From: Sodalinema lacuna_A | GTDB taxonomy: Bacteria > Cyanobacteriota > Cyanobacteriia > Cyanobacteriales > Geitlerinemataceae | Assembly (NCBI GenBank): GCA_900149785.2 | Contig: FSSI02000009.1 | Coordinates: 62,001-126,000, forward strand | Reading direction: 5' to 3' | Length of the DNA: 64,000 nt | Part shown: piece after piece, positions 34,941 to 43,632 of the stretch | Layout: each line of letters starts with the position of its first letter | Position numbering within the stretch: position 1 is the stretch's first letter | Program-made: the position numbers and the translations under genes | Notes under the pieces: model-generated | What the model was told of the DNA's origin: nothing | Database searches by the model: none | Seen by the model: the letters and a program-made list of their open reading frames with translations, nothing else

Positions 34941-35297
34941 GTGACACAGCAGGCAGTAGGATCAATTGAAACCAAAGGGTTCCCAGGCGTTATGGCGGCC
35001 GCCGACGCGATGGTGAAAGCTGGACGAGTGACCCTCGTGGGCTATATCCGTGTGGGAAGCGCTCGTTTTAACATTAATATCCGTGGGGATGTCTCGGAGG
35101 TGAAGACGGCCATGGATGCCGGAATCGCCGCCGTTGAACGAACCTATGGGGCGACGTTGGAGTCTTGGGTGATTATTCCTCGTCCCCATGAGAACATTGT
35201 GGCGGTTCTGCCCATTGATTATGGCCCGGATGTTGAAGAGTTCCGGGATGCGGTGAATGGGGGACGGATTCCTCGTTCCCTCTCGGGTGGATCTTAA
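34941..35297 (+). CDS. ccmK4: Carboxysome shell protein CcmK4 (BMC domain)
   Basis: The 118-residue protein starts at GTG (AGGAG lies 8 bases upstream) and reads TQQAVGSIETKGFPGVMAAAD, then VGYIRVGSARFNINIRGDVSEVKTAMDAG and VIIPRPHENIVAVLPIDYGPDVEEFR. The C-terminal tail after the BMC fold is typical of CcmK4. With CcmK3 it builds minor hexamers of the beta-carboxysome shell. It is followed by a clear intrinsic terminator. Confidence 0.92.
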   Translation: MTQQAVGSIETKGFPGVMAAADAMVKAGRVTLVGYIRVGSARFNINIRGDVSEVKTAMDAGIAAVERTYGATLESWVIIPRPHENIVAVLPIDYGPDVEEFRDAVNGGRIPRSLSGGS

Positions 35298-35321
35298 CCT
35301 GATTCATCGCGAGTGGGTTGG

Positions 35322-35349
35322 CCCGGTGTTGTTGCGAACGCCGGGTTTT
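35322..35349 (+). terminator. Intrinsic terminator after ccmK4
   Basis: CCCGGTGTT pairs with AACGCCGGG (one T-G wobble) around a small loop and is followed by TTTT. It lies 25 bases after the ccmK4 stop. Confidence 0.8.
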
Positions 35350-35391
35350 AAGTTTTTAAGCATTTGATACAAAATTGTAGGGGCGAAAAAT

Positions 35392-35475
35392 CCCCTCCTG
35401 GGAGGGGTAGGGGTGGGTTCCCCTCCTGGGAGGGGTAGGGGTGGGTTCCCCTCCTGGGAGGGGTAGGGGTGGGTT
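35392..35475 (+). repeat. 28-bp tandem repeat, three identical copies
   Basis: Each copy contains CCCCTCCTGGGAGGGG, a palindrome, followed by TAGGGGTGGGTT. The three copies abut with no spacers. The unit is a shortened form of the 43-bp element found inverted at 36315-36482 and direct at 60100-60199, so this is one dispersed repeat family. Confidence 0.9.
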
Positions 35476-35580
35476 ATGCCCCGACAGCAATGGATGTAAT
35501 CCGCCATAAATTTTCCTGATCACCCTGAACCCAGAAGACCCTTATATTGTTCCTTGTTCATTGTTTTTAACCGTGCTGCT

Positions 35581-36300
35581 ATGGATACTGTTAACTTAGA
35601 GTTGCAATCTTCGGTGTTGGTGGTTGAACCGGAATCCCCTCTGGCCCAACGGATTGCCCTAGATTTACAGGAAGCGGGCTATGAGGTGGCGATCGCCCAT
35701 GAAGCCCATAATAGCCTCCATCAAGTTGCGGAGATGCAGCCGGGGCTAATTGCAATTAATCGTACTCTCCCAGGTAACTCAGGCTTATGGCTGTGTAAAC
35801 ATCTACGCAGTGTCGGCAATCGGGCTGTGGTGATGATGATGCTACCGAGTGATACCCTAGACGATCGCGTGGCCTGTCTCGAAGCTGGGGCCGATGATTA
35901 CGTGATCAAACCCTACCGTTCCCATGAATTTCTGAAGATGGTGGCGTTTTATCTCAAGCCTGAACACCCAGATACTCATCAGTTACGCTTTGCTGATCTG
36001 TTGCTGGATTTACCCAGTCGTCAGGCGTTTCGGGGTGTTCGTGGAGGCGATCGCAATTCCGAACGGGCGATCGACTTAACCATGAAAGAGTTTGAACTCC
36101 TCAAATATCTCATGGAACATCCCCGCGAAGTTCTCACCCGTGAACAAATCCTAGAAAACGTCTGGGGCTATGAATTTATGGGAGAGTCGAATGTGATTGA
36201 AGTCTACATCCGCTATTTACGCCTAAAAATCGAAAATGAAGGCGATAAACGACTCATTCAAACCGTGCGCGGTGTGGGGTATGTGTTGCGGGAAAGCTAG
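35581..36300 (+). CDS. OmpR/PhoB-type response regulator with degenerate receiver, NblR-like
   Basis: The 239-residue protein has a receiver (about 8-125) and a winged-helix output (about 140-238) ending GESNVIEVYIRYLRLKIE...LIQTVRGVGYVLRES. The receiver has lost key residues: the phospho-accepting Asp is Asn (LIAINRTLPG), the second N-terminal acidic residue is Pro (VVEPES) and the Thr switch is Leu (MMMLPSD), while the Lys (VIKPYR) remains. Overall it resembles NblR, the regulator of phycobilisome breakdown under starvation, which is known to work independently of phosphorylation. NrrA-like regulators share the output domain. I chose the ATG at 35581. A hairpin terminator lies about 200 bp downstream. 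Confidence 0.82.
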   Translation: MDTVNLELQSSVLVVEPESPLAQRIALDLQEAGYEVAIAHEAHNSLHQVAEMQPGLIAINRTLPGNSGLWLCKHLRSVGNRAVVMMMLPSDTLDDRVACLEAGADDYVIKPYRSHEFLKMVAFYLKPEHPDTHQLRFADLLLDLPSRQAFRGVRGGDRNSERAIDLTMKEFELLKYLMEHPREVLTREQILENVWGYEFMGESNVIEVYIRYLRLKIENEGDKRLIQTVRGVGYVLRES

Positions 36301-36314
36301 AGAGGGGAGAAGAA

Positions 36315-36482
36315 GGCAAGAGGCATAACCCACCCCAAACCCCTCCCAAGAGGGGATGGCAAGAGGCATAACCCACCCCAAACCCCTCCCAAGAGGGGAT
36401 GGCAAGAGGCAAAAGGCAAGCCGGAACGCACCGCTCCTGGCAAGAGGCATAACCCACCCCAAACCCCTCCCACCGAGGGGAT
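36315..36482 (+). repeat. 43-bp repeat, three copies (two tandem, one 38 bp further)
   Basis: The copies at 36315-36357 and 36358-36400 are identical. A third at 36439-36482 differs in the palindrome (CCCACCGAGGGG instead of CCCAAGAGGGG). Each unit begins GGCAAGAGGCATAACCCA. They are the reverse orientation of the copies near 60.1 kb. Short GGCAAGAGGC/AAAAGGCAAG remnants lie in between. Confidence 0.9.
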
Positions 36483-36498
36483 GGCAAGAGGCAACAGG

Positions 36499-36532
36499 AA
36501 ACGGGGAGCCGGAACAATCCTGTTCCCCGTTT
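36499..36532. terminator. Long hairpin between convergent genes
   Basis: AAACGG pairs with CCGTTT and, inside, GGAACA pairs with TGTTCC around ATCC, giving a two-part stem with an internal bulge. The stem ends in TTTA on the + strand and TTTCC on the minus strand, so it may stop both the regulator gene and the convergent transketolase-like gene. Confidence 0.6.
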
Positions 36533-36587
36533 ACATACATCAAAAGTGGAGAATTGTCAAGGGGCAACCCTCCACGGGCGATCGCAT

Positions 36588-38501
36588 CTAGCTTGCGAGT
36601 TCCTTAACCTTGGCGACGATACCATCCGAATCAATCCCTTGGTGGGGGAACTGTTCCCAGAGACCGCCACAGCCTTCTTCATGGGTTCCCAAGAAGGCGA
36701 ACTTGGGCGAGAAGCCGCGTTCTAACAACCAACTGCCGAAACGGCTACCTAACCCCGTGCGACGGTTGAAGGCTTCCACCACTAACACCATCGGAGAATT
36801 GCCCAACTTGGTCATCATCTCTTCATCGACCACATTGAGCGTGGGTTTGTTGATTAACCCCACATCAATTCCCTCTTGCTTGAGGCGTTCAACGGCATCC
36901 AGGGCGCGATAGAGGCCTTCCCCGAAACTCACCACATAGCCAGCGGTTCCTTCGCGGATGACTTCATCTTTGCCGGGGGTGAACTCGTAGTTCTCACCGA
37001 ACAGGTCATTTCCATCGCTGTCGAGGATGTTGGGAACCTTCGATCGCGTGGAGAAGACAAAGCGCAAACCGGGGTCGCCGAAGACTTTTTTCACCACAGC
37101 CGACATTTGGCCAGCATCAGCGGGGAAGTAAAGACGGGTTTCATAGCCATCATCCAACCCATTGTCAGCGAACATATTGTTCAAGCCGAAGTGGCAGGTG
37201 TTATCAGCCATGTCATCAATCCCCGAGTGGGAGAAATGACATAGAACATTGGAGTAGTTCAACCGAGCCATGGTGATTTCCGAGATACACATCTCTAGGA
37301 ACGCACTGAAGGTTCCGAAAATCCCTTGTTTGCCGGTTTCCATCCCGAAGCCAGCAGCCGCCGAGAAGTTGCTGCGTTCCATAATCCCGCCACTGACGTA
37401 GATATCAGGAGCCGCTTTACGGATATGTCCCAAACCGCAGGAGCCTTCGAGGTCACTGTCAACGCAGAGAACACTCTTCTTGCGGGTGTCAGCATCCATC
37501 GCCGAGAGGATTTCAGCAACGGTTTGACCAAACACGTTGCGGTTGGAGCCGAGTTTGTCCCCGGAACCGAGGTAGGTATTGGGGTTTTTGGGTTTCTCGA
37601 TGCCTTCGAGGAAGCTAACCGCAGCATCTTGGCCACGAGCTTTCAGGTAGCTGAGAGCAGCATCAACGGGGATGACGTCGTGGCCATGGGTGGAGCCTTC
37701 GATACCTTCGATGCCGACGGCCATTTTACGGCTGTTGACCACAGCCACGGGACCGGTGGCGGTGATGGCTTCGCACATCCGACCATAGAGATCATCGATG
37801 TCTTCGCCGTCCCCTTCGAGGACGGTTAAGCCGTGGCCTTTGAGGGTTTGGGCGACGCTGAAGCCGGGGAGATAGTCGGAGGGATGACCGGCGATGGTGA
37901 CGTCGTTGTCATCGACAAAGAGTTTGACGTTGAGGTTTTGGGCCACGGCGAAACGAGCGGCTTCGGCGTCGTTTCCTTCTTGTTGGGAGCCGTCAGACCC
38001 GAGACAGCAGACGACTTTGGGGGAGTTGGCGATCGCCACCCCGTTCACATAGGACCACATATGGCCTAAACGACCGGAACTAAACTTAACACCGGGAGTC
38101 AGTCCCAATTCGGGGTGGCCAGGGAGTTTGGCGTGAGCTTCCCGGTAGCGCACCAGTTGTTCAGCGGGCAAGTCACCATAGAGGGCCGCCATGAGATATT
38201 GGGTGGCCACCCGGTGTCCGGCTTCGTCGAAGAAGATGGGAACAAAGTTATCGGGACCTCCCCGGAAAAAGGCATCGAGGATGGCCACTTCCGGCGCGGT
38301 GTCATAGGGACCACCGGTATGGCCGCCAACGCCACGTGCTGCACCGGTGGCGGTGAAGAAGATAATGGCATCCCGCATCAGTTGGATGTTGGCCTTCAGG
38401 GTTGCCCGTTGCTCGTCAGTTAGGGTTTTAACCTTAGGGTCGAGTTTTAGGGGTTTGTACGCACCTAAATCAATAGGAAATTTGGTTTGTGTAGCAGTCA
38501 T
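36588..38501 (-). CDS. Second transketolase-family enzyme (divergent paralogue)
   Basis: The 637-residue protein has the transketolase layout but is clearly distinct from the tkt product at 8.7-10.7 kb. The ThDP/metal loop reads CLGSDGSQQEGNDAEAARFA, the N-terminal loop reads GGHTGGPYDTAPEVAIL, and the pyrimidine domain contains SGGIMERSNFSAAAGFGME where classical enzymes have REHGM. Such second copies are widespread in cyanobacteria and are annotated simply as transketolase. Their substrate is not established to my knowledge. The changes around the glutamate that activates ThDP (GGIMERSN keeps a Glu) suggest an active but differently specific enzyme. Confidence 0.8.
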   Translation of the reverse strand: MTATQTKFPIDLGAYKPLKLDPKVKTLTDEQRATLKANIQLMRDAIIFFTATGAARGVGGHTGGPYDTAPEVAILDAFFRGGPDNFVPIFFDEAGHRVATQYLMAALYGDLPAEQLVRYREAHAKLPGHPELGLTPGVKFSSGRLGHMWSYVNGVAIANSPKVVCCLGSDGSQQEGNDAEAARFAVAQNLNVKLFVDDNDVTIAGHPSDYLPGFSVAQTLKGHGLTVLEGDGEDIDDLYGRMCEAITATGPVAVVNSRKMAVGIEGIEGSTHGHDVIPVDAALSYLKARGQDAAVSFLEGIEKPKNPNTYLGSGDKLGSNRNVFGQTVAEILSAMDADTRKKSVLCVDSDLEGSCGLGHIRKAAPDIYVSGGIMERSNFSAAAGFGMETGKQGIFGTFSAFLEMCISEITMARLNYSNVLCHFSHSGIDDMADNTCHFGLNNMFADNGLDDGYETRLYFPADAGQMSAVVKKVFGDPGLRFVFSTRSKVPNILDSDGNDLFGENYEFTPGKDEVIREGTAGYVVSFGEGLYRALDAVERLKQEGIDVGLINKPTLNVVDEEMMTKLGNSPMVLVVEAFNRRTGLGSRFGSWLLERGFSPKFAFLGTHEEGCGGLWEQFPHQGIDSDGIVAKVKELAS

Positions 38502-38534
38502 AGGGTAGTTATCCTGTTGAGCAAACTTGTGTAT

Positions 38535-39434
38535 TTAATTGGCGGCCGGTGCGGTAACCGGGGCTTCTGATTGGTTGGGAAGCCAGGCCCGAGTCAAACC
38601 TGAACGCCGGACAAGAAACGGTTGTGGGTCGATCGCTTCTTTGTCCTCAAAAATAGAATAGTGCAAATGGGGAGCAGTCGAACGCCCGGTATTGCCAAGT
38701 AATCCCACTTCGTCTCCGGGTTCGACCTCATCTCCCCATTCTACGGAAATCTCGGACAAATGGGCATATAAGCTGACGTAGCCGTTGCCGTGGTCGACTT
38801 CAACATACTTGCCATAGCCTCGTCCCCAACCGGCATGAGTCACGGTTCCTGTGGCGGTAGCGATGACGGGATCGCCGATGGTTCCGGCAAAGTCGATGCC
38901 GTCGTGAAATTCTTTGTTGAAGCCGAAGGGGTTTTGTCGCTTGCCGAACTCTGAGGTGACTTGGGTGGGAATTTTGAGGGGAATTCCTTGAGGAATGGCT
39001 TTTTCGAGTTCTAGGGTTTCTTCTAGGGCCGGCTGCACGCGATCGCTGAGTTCCTCGGTCAGTTGACTGACATGGCTTTCGGCACTGCTGAGGAGTTCGC
39101 TGGCTCTCAGGGGACGTGCAACAGGGCCGCCACGTCCGAGTTCATCGTCGTCATTTGAGGTCGTTTCGGAGATTCCCGAGCGTTCCTTGAGTTCTTGCAG
39201 TTGGACTTCGAGGCTTTCGACTTGTAGGAGAATTTCCTCGGCCCGGCGATCGAGTTCTGCTTGGTTCGCTTGATAGTTGTCCCACGTTTGCAGTCCTGCG
39301 AGGCCTATCCCGCCGATGATTAGGCTTCCCAATGCTGTTGCGGCGAGTCTCAGGGGAACACCAACCAAAAGGACGAAGGGCCGTTTGCCGGCTCGCCTCA
39401 CGGTGAGGGTATAGGGTCTAGGGAGTAGTTGCAT
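38535..39434 (-). CDS. M23-family peptidoglycan endopeptidase with membrane anchor and coiled coil
   Basis: The 299-residue protein has one membrane span (about 25-50), a coiled coil (about 55-145) and a C-terminal LytM/M23 domain with the zinc ligands in FHDGIDFAG (H and D) and HLHYSIF (HxH), plus YAHLSEI. The active-site residues appear complete, so it is probably a cell-wall hydrolase working in the periplasm rather than an EnvC-type activator. It is encoded just upstream of the transketolase-like gene on the same strand (33-bp gap), but no functional link is evident. Confidence 0.88.
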   Translation of the reverse strand: MQLLPRPYTLTVRRAGKRPFVLLVGVPLRLAATALGSLIIGGIGLAGLQTWDNYQANQAELDRRAEEILLQVESLEVQLQELKERSGISETTSNDDDELGRGGPVARPLRASELLSSAESHVSQLTEELSDRVQPALEETLELEKAIPQGIPLKIPTQVTSEFGKRQNPFGFNKEFHDGIDFAGTIGDPVIATATGTVTHAGWGRGYGKYVEVDHGNGYVSLYAHLSEISVEWGDEVEPGDEVGLLGNTGRSTAPHLHYSIFEDKEAIDPQPFLVRRSGLTRAWLPNQSEAPVTAPAAN

Positions 39435-39611
39435 AGATTAGGTAGAAGTCAGGGTCTGGCTTCGGAACAAGGCAGATGCCTCCTGAAGTTGTAATTTTTA
39501 TTAAGATTTTTCACAGGACTGTCAAAGTGTATCCGATAACACCCCAGAAGGCAAATTGGCAACTGGGTGAGTTGGGATCGTGGCTAACAGGGTGACGGAG
39601 AGGGTTGGCTA

Positions 39612-40307
39612 TCAGGATTTCTGGAGCAGGACGACGTTACGTTGGGGAATCTGGCAGTGATAGCCCCATTGTCGGGCGATGACCTCAAAGGTGTAGTCTC
39701 GATAGAAGGTGACGTGGGTGGGGTGACGGCGATAGTGCCAATTGGCGAAGGCCGCATCCTCGGTTTGAAAGCTGGTCATAATCGCTAACCAGCCCCCAGG
39801 CTTTAAGAGGGCGGTGAGTTGGTCGAATTCTTGGGCGGGATGGTGGAAATGCTCAACGACTTCGGTGCAGGTAATGAAGTCGTAGTGGTCTTGGTGGTCT
39901 TGGAGGGGGGTGCGATCGCCGAAAAAGAAGGGGTCATAAATAGCCATAGGATGGCCGGCGTCTTGCAGCATTTGTGCCAGAACTGGACTGGGACCGCAGC
40001 CGTAGTCTAATCCCTGTTGATGGGGCGCCAACGCGGACAGCAGAGGCTCGACTACACGGCTGAGAAATTGGCGATAGCCCTCATCTTCTGAGTCATTTTC
40101 ATGCAGCTCGTAGCGTTGCCGCTCAAACTCCGGGTCTGGGAGCTGTTCGGCGGCCAATAGGGTGGCCTGGCAATGCTGACAACGCCAATAGTGGCGATCG
40201 CCCACGGTCATGAAAAACACCAGATTGGGCGATCGGCAGACTCGACAAGATGTAGGGACTTGACAAAAGCTCAAAATAGTGCTATGAGGACAAGGCGAAC
40301 GGGACAC
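39612..40307 (-). CDS. SAM-dependent methyltransferase with N-terminal zinc ribbon
   Basis: The 231-residue protein has a CxxC...CxxC zinc ribbon (CRVCRSPNL and CQHCQATLL) in the first 60 residues and a class I methyltransferase core with LDYGCGPSPVLA (motif I), then FITCTEVVEHFHHPAQEFDQL and LKPGGWLAIMT. It resembles methyltransferase type 11/23 proteins that modify sugars or small molecules. It starts 2 bases after the sqdX stop, so it is translated from the same mRNA as the sulfolipid genes. Whether it acts in that pathway is unknown. Confidence 0.8.
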   Translation of the reverse strand: MSRSPCPHSTILSFCQVPTSCRVCRSPNLVFFMTVGDRHYWRCQHCQATLLAAEQLPDPEFERQRYELHENDSEDEGYRQFLSRVVEPLLSALAPHQQGLDYGCGPSPVLAQMLQDAGHPMAIYDPFFFGDRTPLQDHQDHYDFITCTEVVEHFHHPAQEFDQLTALLKPGGWLAIMTSFQTEDAAFANWHYRRHPTHVTFYRDYTFEVIARQWGYHCQIPQRNVVLLQKS

Positions 40308-40309
40308 CC

Positions 40310-41443
40310 CTAAGCCACGGATGCGAGCCGGGGTCCCGTGAGCACCTGACGATAAAACTGCTGTAACTGCTGAGTTGCGGCATTCCAGCCCCAGCGTTCG
40401 GCTTCCTGACGGGCATGGCCGCGTAGGAGATCGCGTTCTTCCTGATTGGCTAGAAGTCGTTGCGTGGCGGCCACGGCTCCCCGGTCATCGGCCGGATCAA
40501 ATAAATAGCCATTCTTGCCATCAGTGACAATATCCGTGATACCGCCCGTTCCGGCGGCCACCACCGGACAACCCGCCGCCATAGCTTCGAGTAAGACCAA
40601 GCCGAGGGTTTCGGTGCGGGAGGGGAAAATAAAGGCATCCGCCGACGCATAGGCCGAGGCTAACTCCAACCCTTGCAGATAGCCCACAAACTTCGTGGCC
40701 GTTCCGGCAAAATGGGCCTGTAGGGCTTCTTGATGAGGACCGCCGCCCACCAACGCTAACCGAGCATTGGGAATCGACTCCAGCACCGGGCGAATTTGCT
40801 CAATTTCCTTTTCAGCCGAGAGTCGGCCCACATACAGCAACAAGGGCGAGTCGGGATGGCCATCACTGAGGCGCGATCGCATCGTCTCACTCGCTAAACT
40901 CGGCTGGAACATCTCCGTATCCACCCCCCGCTGCCACAAATCGGTCCGTTCAATGCCGTGAGAACTCAACTCCTGTACCATCACACTGGAGGTACAGAGA
41001 TTCAACGCCGCCTGGTTATGAGCCGATCGCAACAGTCCCCATAACACCTCCTCAAACATCCCTAACCCGTAATGCTGTAGATATTGGGGCAAATGCGTAT
41101 GATAGGACGCCACCAAGGGCAAATTCATCGACTTCGCGTAATAGAGTCCCCCCAACCCCAACACCGCCGGATTGACCACATGAATCAACTCTGGCTTAAA
41201 GTCCTCCAACACCGGGCGAATCGAGGGATTGGGAACCGCCAACTTCAGCTCAGGATAGAGTGGTAGCGGGAACCCTGGCACGCCAAAAATTTGAGCGCCC
41301 TTATATTCCGTCAGTCCCCCATCCGGAGAGACCACGAGAACATCATCCCCGAGACGTTGCAGATGTTCGACAGTATGCCGTAAGCGAGTGACGATGCCAT
41401 CGACTTTCGGCAGGAAGGTTTCAGTAAAAAGAGCAATACGCAT
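40310..41443 (-). CDS. sqdX: Sulfoquinovosyltransferase SqdX
   Basis: The 377-residue GT4/GT-B glycosyltransferase starts MRIALFTETFLPKVDGIVTRL, has the N-terminal acceptor half with HVVNPAVLGLGG and SYHTHLPQYL, and the donor half with LLYVGRLSAEKEIEQI, ADAFIFPSRTETLGLVLLEAMA and GGITDIV. It transfers sulfoquinovose from UDP-sulfoquinovose to diacylglycerol, giving the thylakoid lipid SQDG. It follows sqdB by 113 bp with a strong hairpin between, and precedes a methyltransferase. Confidence 0.93.
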   Translation of the reverse strand: MRIALFTETFLPKVDGIVTRLRHTVEHLQRLGDDVLVVSPDGGLTEYKGAQIFGVPGFPLPLYPELKLAVPNPSIRPVLEDFKPELIHVVNPAVLGLGGLYYAKSMNLPLVASYHTHLPQYLQHYGLGMFEEVLWGLLRSAHNQAALNLCTSSVMVQELSSHGIERTDLWQRGVDTEMFQPSLASETMRSRLSDGHPDSPLLLYVGRLSAEKEIEQIRPVLESIPNARLALVGGGPHQEALQAHFAGTATKFVGYLQGLELASAYASADAFIFPSRTETLGLVLLEAMAAGCPVVAAGTGGITDIVTDGKNGYLFDPADDRGAVAATQRLLANQEERDLLRGHARQEAERWGWNAATQQLQQFYRQVLTGPRLASVA

Positions 41444-41481
41444 ACGAACTAGACCGGGATGAGGGAATAGGAGAAGCGGGC

Positions 41482-41504
41482 GGGGCAGTCTCGCAGACTG
41501 CCCC
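41482..41504 (-). terminator. Perfect 10-bp hairpin between sqdB and sqdX
   Basis: GGGGCAGTCT and AGACTGCCCC pair around CGC. It lies about 50 bases after the sqdB stop on the minus strand and is not followed by a T-run, so it may stabilise the sqdB mRNA or lower sqdX expression rather than terminate. Confidence 0.55.
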
Positions 41505-41556
41505 CAAAGCGGCCGGGCTGGCTGTCTTGCGGCTTACCCTGGAGGACAACCAACGC

Positions 41557-42708
41557 TTAACGACGCCACCGTACTTTCGGGAGAATTTGGTCTTTATCGA
41601 CCCGATCTTTGTACTTAATGGCAAAGTTAAGCAAGGAATCGAGCAGGGACTCCGAGAGAGTATGGGGTTGTAAGCCCAAATCAATGAGTTTCGTGTTTTT
41701 GGCGTTGAAATAGTGATCTTCAAGCTCAACCCGAGGATTTTCCAGGTTATCGATATCGACTTTTAAGCCGAGAGATGCACCGGCTTGTTGCACTTTCACC
41801 GCCAAATCAGCCACGCTAAACATTTCCGTAAACTGGTTGAAGACGCGGAACTCACCGGCATCAGCGGGATTTTCCACGGCAATCTCGATGCAACGAACCG
41901 TATCCCGGATATCGAGTAGAGCGCGAGTTTGTCCCCCTTTACCATAGACCGTCAAGGGATGACCGATCGCCGCCTGAATACAGAAGCGGTTGAGGGCGGT
42001 TCCGTAGACCCCATCATAGTCGAGGCGGTTGACGAGCAACTCGTCCATCCCCGTCTCCTCCGTCAACACCCCATAGACAATTCCCTGGTTCAAGTCCGTA
42101 GCCCGTAAGCCCCAGATTTTGCAGGCAAACTGGATATTATGGCTATCGTGAACTTTACTGAGGTGGTAGAAGCTGCCCGGTTGTTTGGGATAGGGGAGGG
42201 TATCCTTGCGGCCATTGTGTTCAATGGTGATGTACCCCTCTTCAATATCAATGTTGGGGGTTCCATATTCACCCATGGTTCCCAATTTGACCAAATGGCA
42301 ATCGGGGAAGTCTTCCTTGAGGATATAGAGCAGGTTGAGGTTGCCAATGACATTATTGGCCTGAGTCAGTACCGCGTGTTCGCGATCGATCATCGAGAAC
42401 GGCGCCGAACGCTGTTCACCGAAGTGAACCACCGCTTCGGGTTCAAACTGGTGCATTGACTCGCTCAAGAAGGGATAGTCGTTAATATCCCCAATAAACA
42501 ACTCAATGCGTTTTCCCGTTAGCTCATACCAGCGTTGAATACGGCGCTGAATTGGAGCAATGGGGGTCAGGGTTTCAATTTGTAGCTGTGAATCCCAATG
42601 ACGACGGACTAAACTATCGAGAATTGCAACGTCGTGACCACGATTGGACAGATAGAGTGCTGTTGCCCATCCGCAGTAACCGTCACCGCCAATAACAAGT
42701 ACTTTCAT
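41557..42708 (-). CDS. sqdB: UDP-sulfoquinovose synthase SqdB
   Basis: The 383-residue SDR-type enzyme starts MKVLVIGGDGYCGWATAL (NAD-binding GxxGxxG form) and contains VHFGEQRSAPFSM, KLGTMGEYGTP and the catalytic YHLSKVHDSHN (YxxxK). It converts UDP-glucose and sulfite to UDP-sulfoquinovose. It is the first gene of sqdB-sqdX-methyltransferase. SQDG is needed in thylakoids especially when phosphate is short. No Pho box was recognised upstream. Confidence 0.95.
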   Translation of the reverse strand: MKVLVIGGDGYCGWATALYLSNRGHDVAILDSLVRRHWDSQLQIETLTPIAPIQRRIQRWYELTGKRIELFIGDINDYPFLSESMHQFEPEAVVHFGEQRSAPFSMIDREHAVLTQANNVIGNLNLLYILKEDFPDCHLVKLGTMGEYGTPNIDIEEGYITIEHNGRKDTLPYPKQPGSFYHLSKVHDSHNIQFACKIWGLRATDLNQGIVYGVLTEETGMDELLVNRLDYDGVYGTALNRFCIQAAIGHPLTVYGKGGQTRALLDIRDTVRCIEIAVENPADAGEFRVFNQFTEMFSVADLAVKVQQAGASLGLKVDIDNLENPRVELEDHYFNAKNTKLIDLGLQPHTLSESLLDSLLNFAIKYKDRVDKDQILPKVRWRR

Positions 42709-42861
42709 CTTGTGGTTTGTTATACGATTGCTGAGCTGATACTCGCTAAATCTACCAGGTTTGGTGTACCTTGCGACACCGGGCTTCAGGGCTTGACTGT
42801 AAGATCTGGCAACTGTGGGAATTTGGGATGTTGCCCAGCGATCGCCCGACTGTCGCCGAGA

Positions 42862-43476
42862 TTACAAGCGCAGTTCATGGGCAAAGCTCGTCACGCGCTG
42901 AAACTCAAACGCCCCGGCCACGGACCCCCAAACCCGCTCTCCGGTGTCCAGATTGCGTCCGCGATCGAGCGTCCGGAAGTGATGTTCGCCGATTTCAAAG
43001 CGACTGTCAAGATAGGTGCTTTGGCCGTTGCGTTCTACCCGACAGTTATTTCCCGGCTCGACAACCCCCTCAAAGTCATGGTCTCGACGCACCACCAGGA
43101 AGTTACAGCCACAAAGACGCTCTAACCGGTCAGGAGTCAAGGTAGACAAGCGTTGAGGGTCTCGTGATGCCCCGAAAAACTCCTCGGCTCGCTCAATGGC
43201 ATAATTTTCGATGACTAAGCTCTTCGCGTTTCCCTCAACCTCCGTCTCAGACTCAGGTTTAATCCGTAACACCCGCGTGCGATAGGGCCGGTTGAGATCA
43301 TATTGATAGGCCTGTTCGAGATAAAAACTAATTCCGTCCAATTCCGCTAGGGACAGGGGCCGCAAACAGGCGCGAACATGAGCAAATAAGGGGGGATTAT
43401 CAAAGGCTTGCTGTTGGTTGCTAAAATCCGCCGCCATCCAGCGGGCCAGGGTTGCGATATCGTCAGAGACAGTCAT
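42862..43476 (-). CDS. CpcT/CpeT-family phycobiliprotein chromophore lyase
   Basis: The 204-residue protein contains the CpeT/CpcT order: DIATLARWMAADFSNQQQAF, FYLEQAYQYDLNRPYRTRVLRI, a CGCNFLVVRR region and a WGSVAGAFEF C-terminal segment. Members attach phycocyanobilin or phycoerythrobilin to the second cysteine of phycobiliprotein beta subunits. CpcT versus CpeT cannot be decided without comparison. It lies 153 bp upstream of sqdB on the same strand, so both are thylakoid-related genes. Confidence 0.9.
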   Translation of the reverse strand: MTVSDDIATLARWMAADFSNQQQAFDNPPLFAHVRACLRPLSLAELDGISFYLEQAYQYDLNRPYRTRVLRIKPESETEVEGNAKSLVIENYAIERAEEFFGASRDPQRLSTLTPDRLERLCGCNFLVVRRDHDFEGVVEPGNNCRVERNGQSTYLDSRFEIGEHHFRTLDRGRNLDTGERVWGSVAGAFEFQRVTSFAHELRL

Positions 43477-43632
43477 GGGGCTTTAGGCTGTGTAGCCGTT
43501 AGGAACAATTAGGAACAATTGACGAGAACCGTTGCCAGAGACCTGTGTTGGGGCCGTCTTGATCGCCCTCAATTGTCAAGTATCCAGAGGCCACTGTCAA
43601 CGGTGATGGAGGTTAGGGTGATGGAGGTTGGC

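Noticed and set aside
35392..35475. Three direct repeats of 28 bp, reminiscent of a CRISPR array
   Set aside because: The repeats abut without spacers, contain a homopurine/homopyrimidine palindrome and belong to a dispersed family found at other loci. No cas gene is present.
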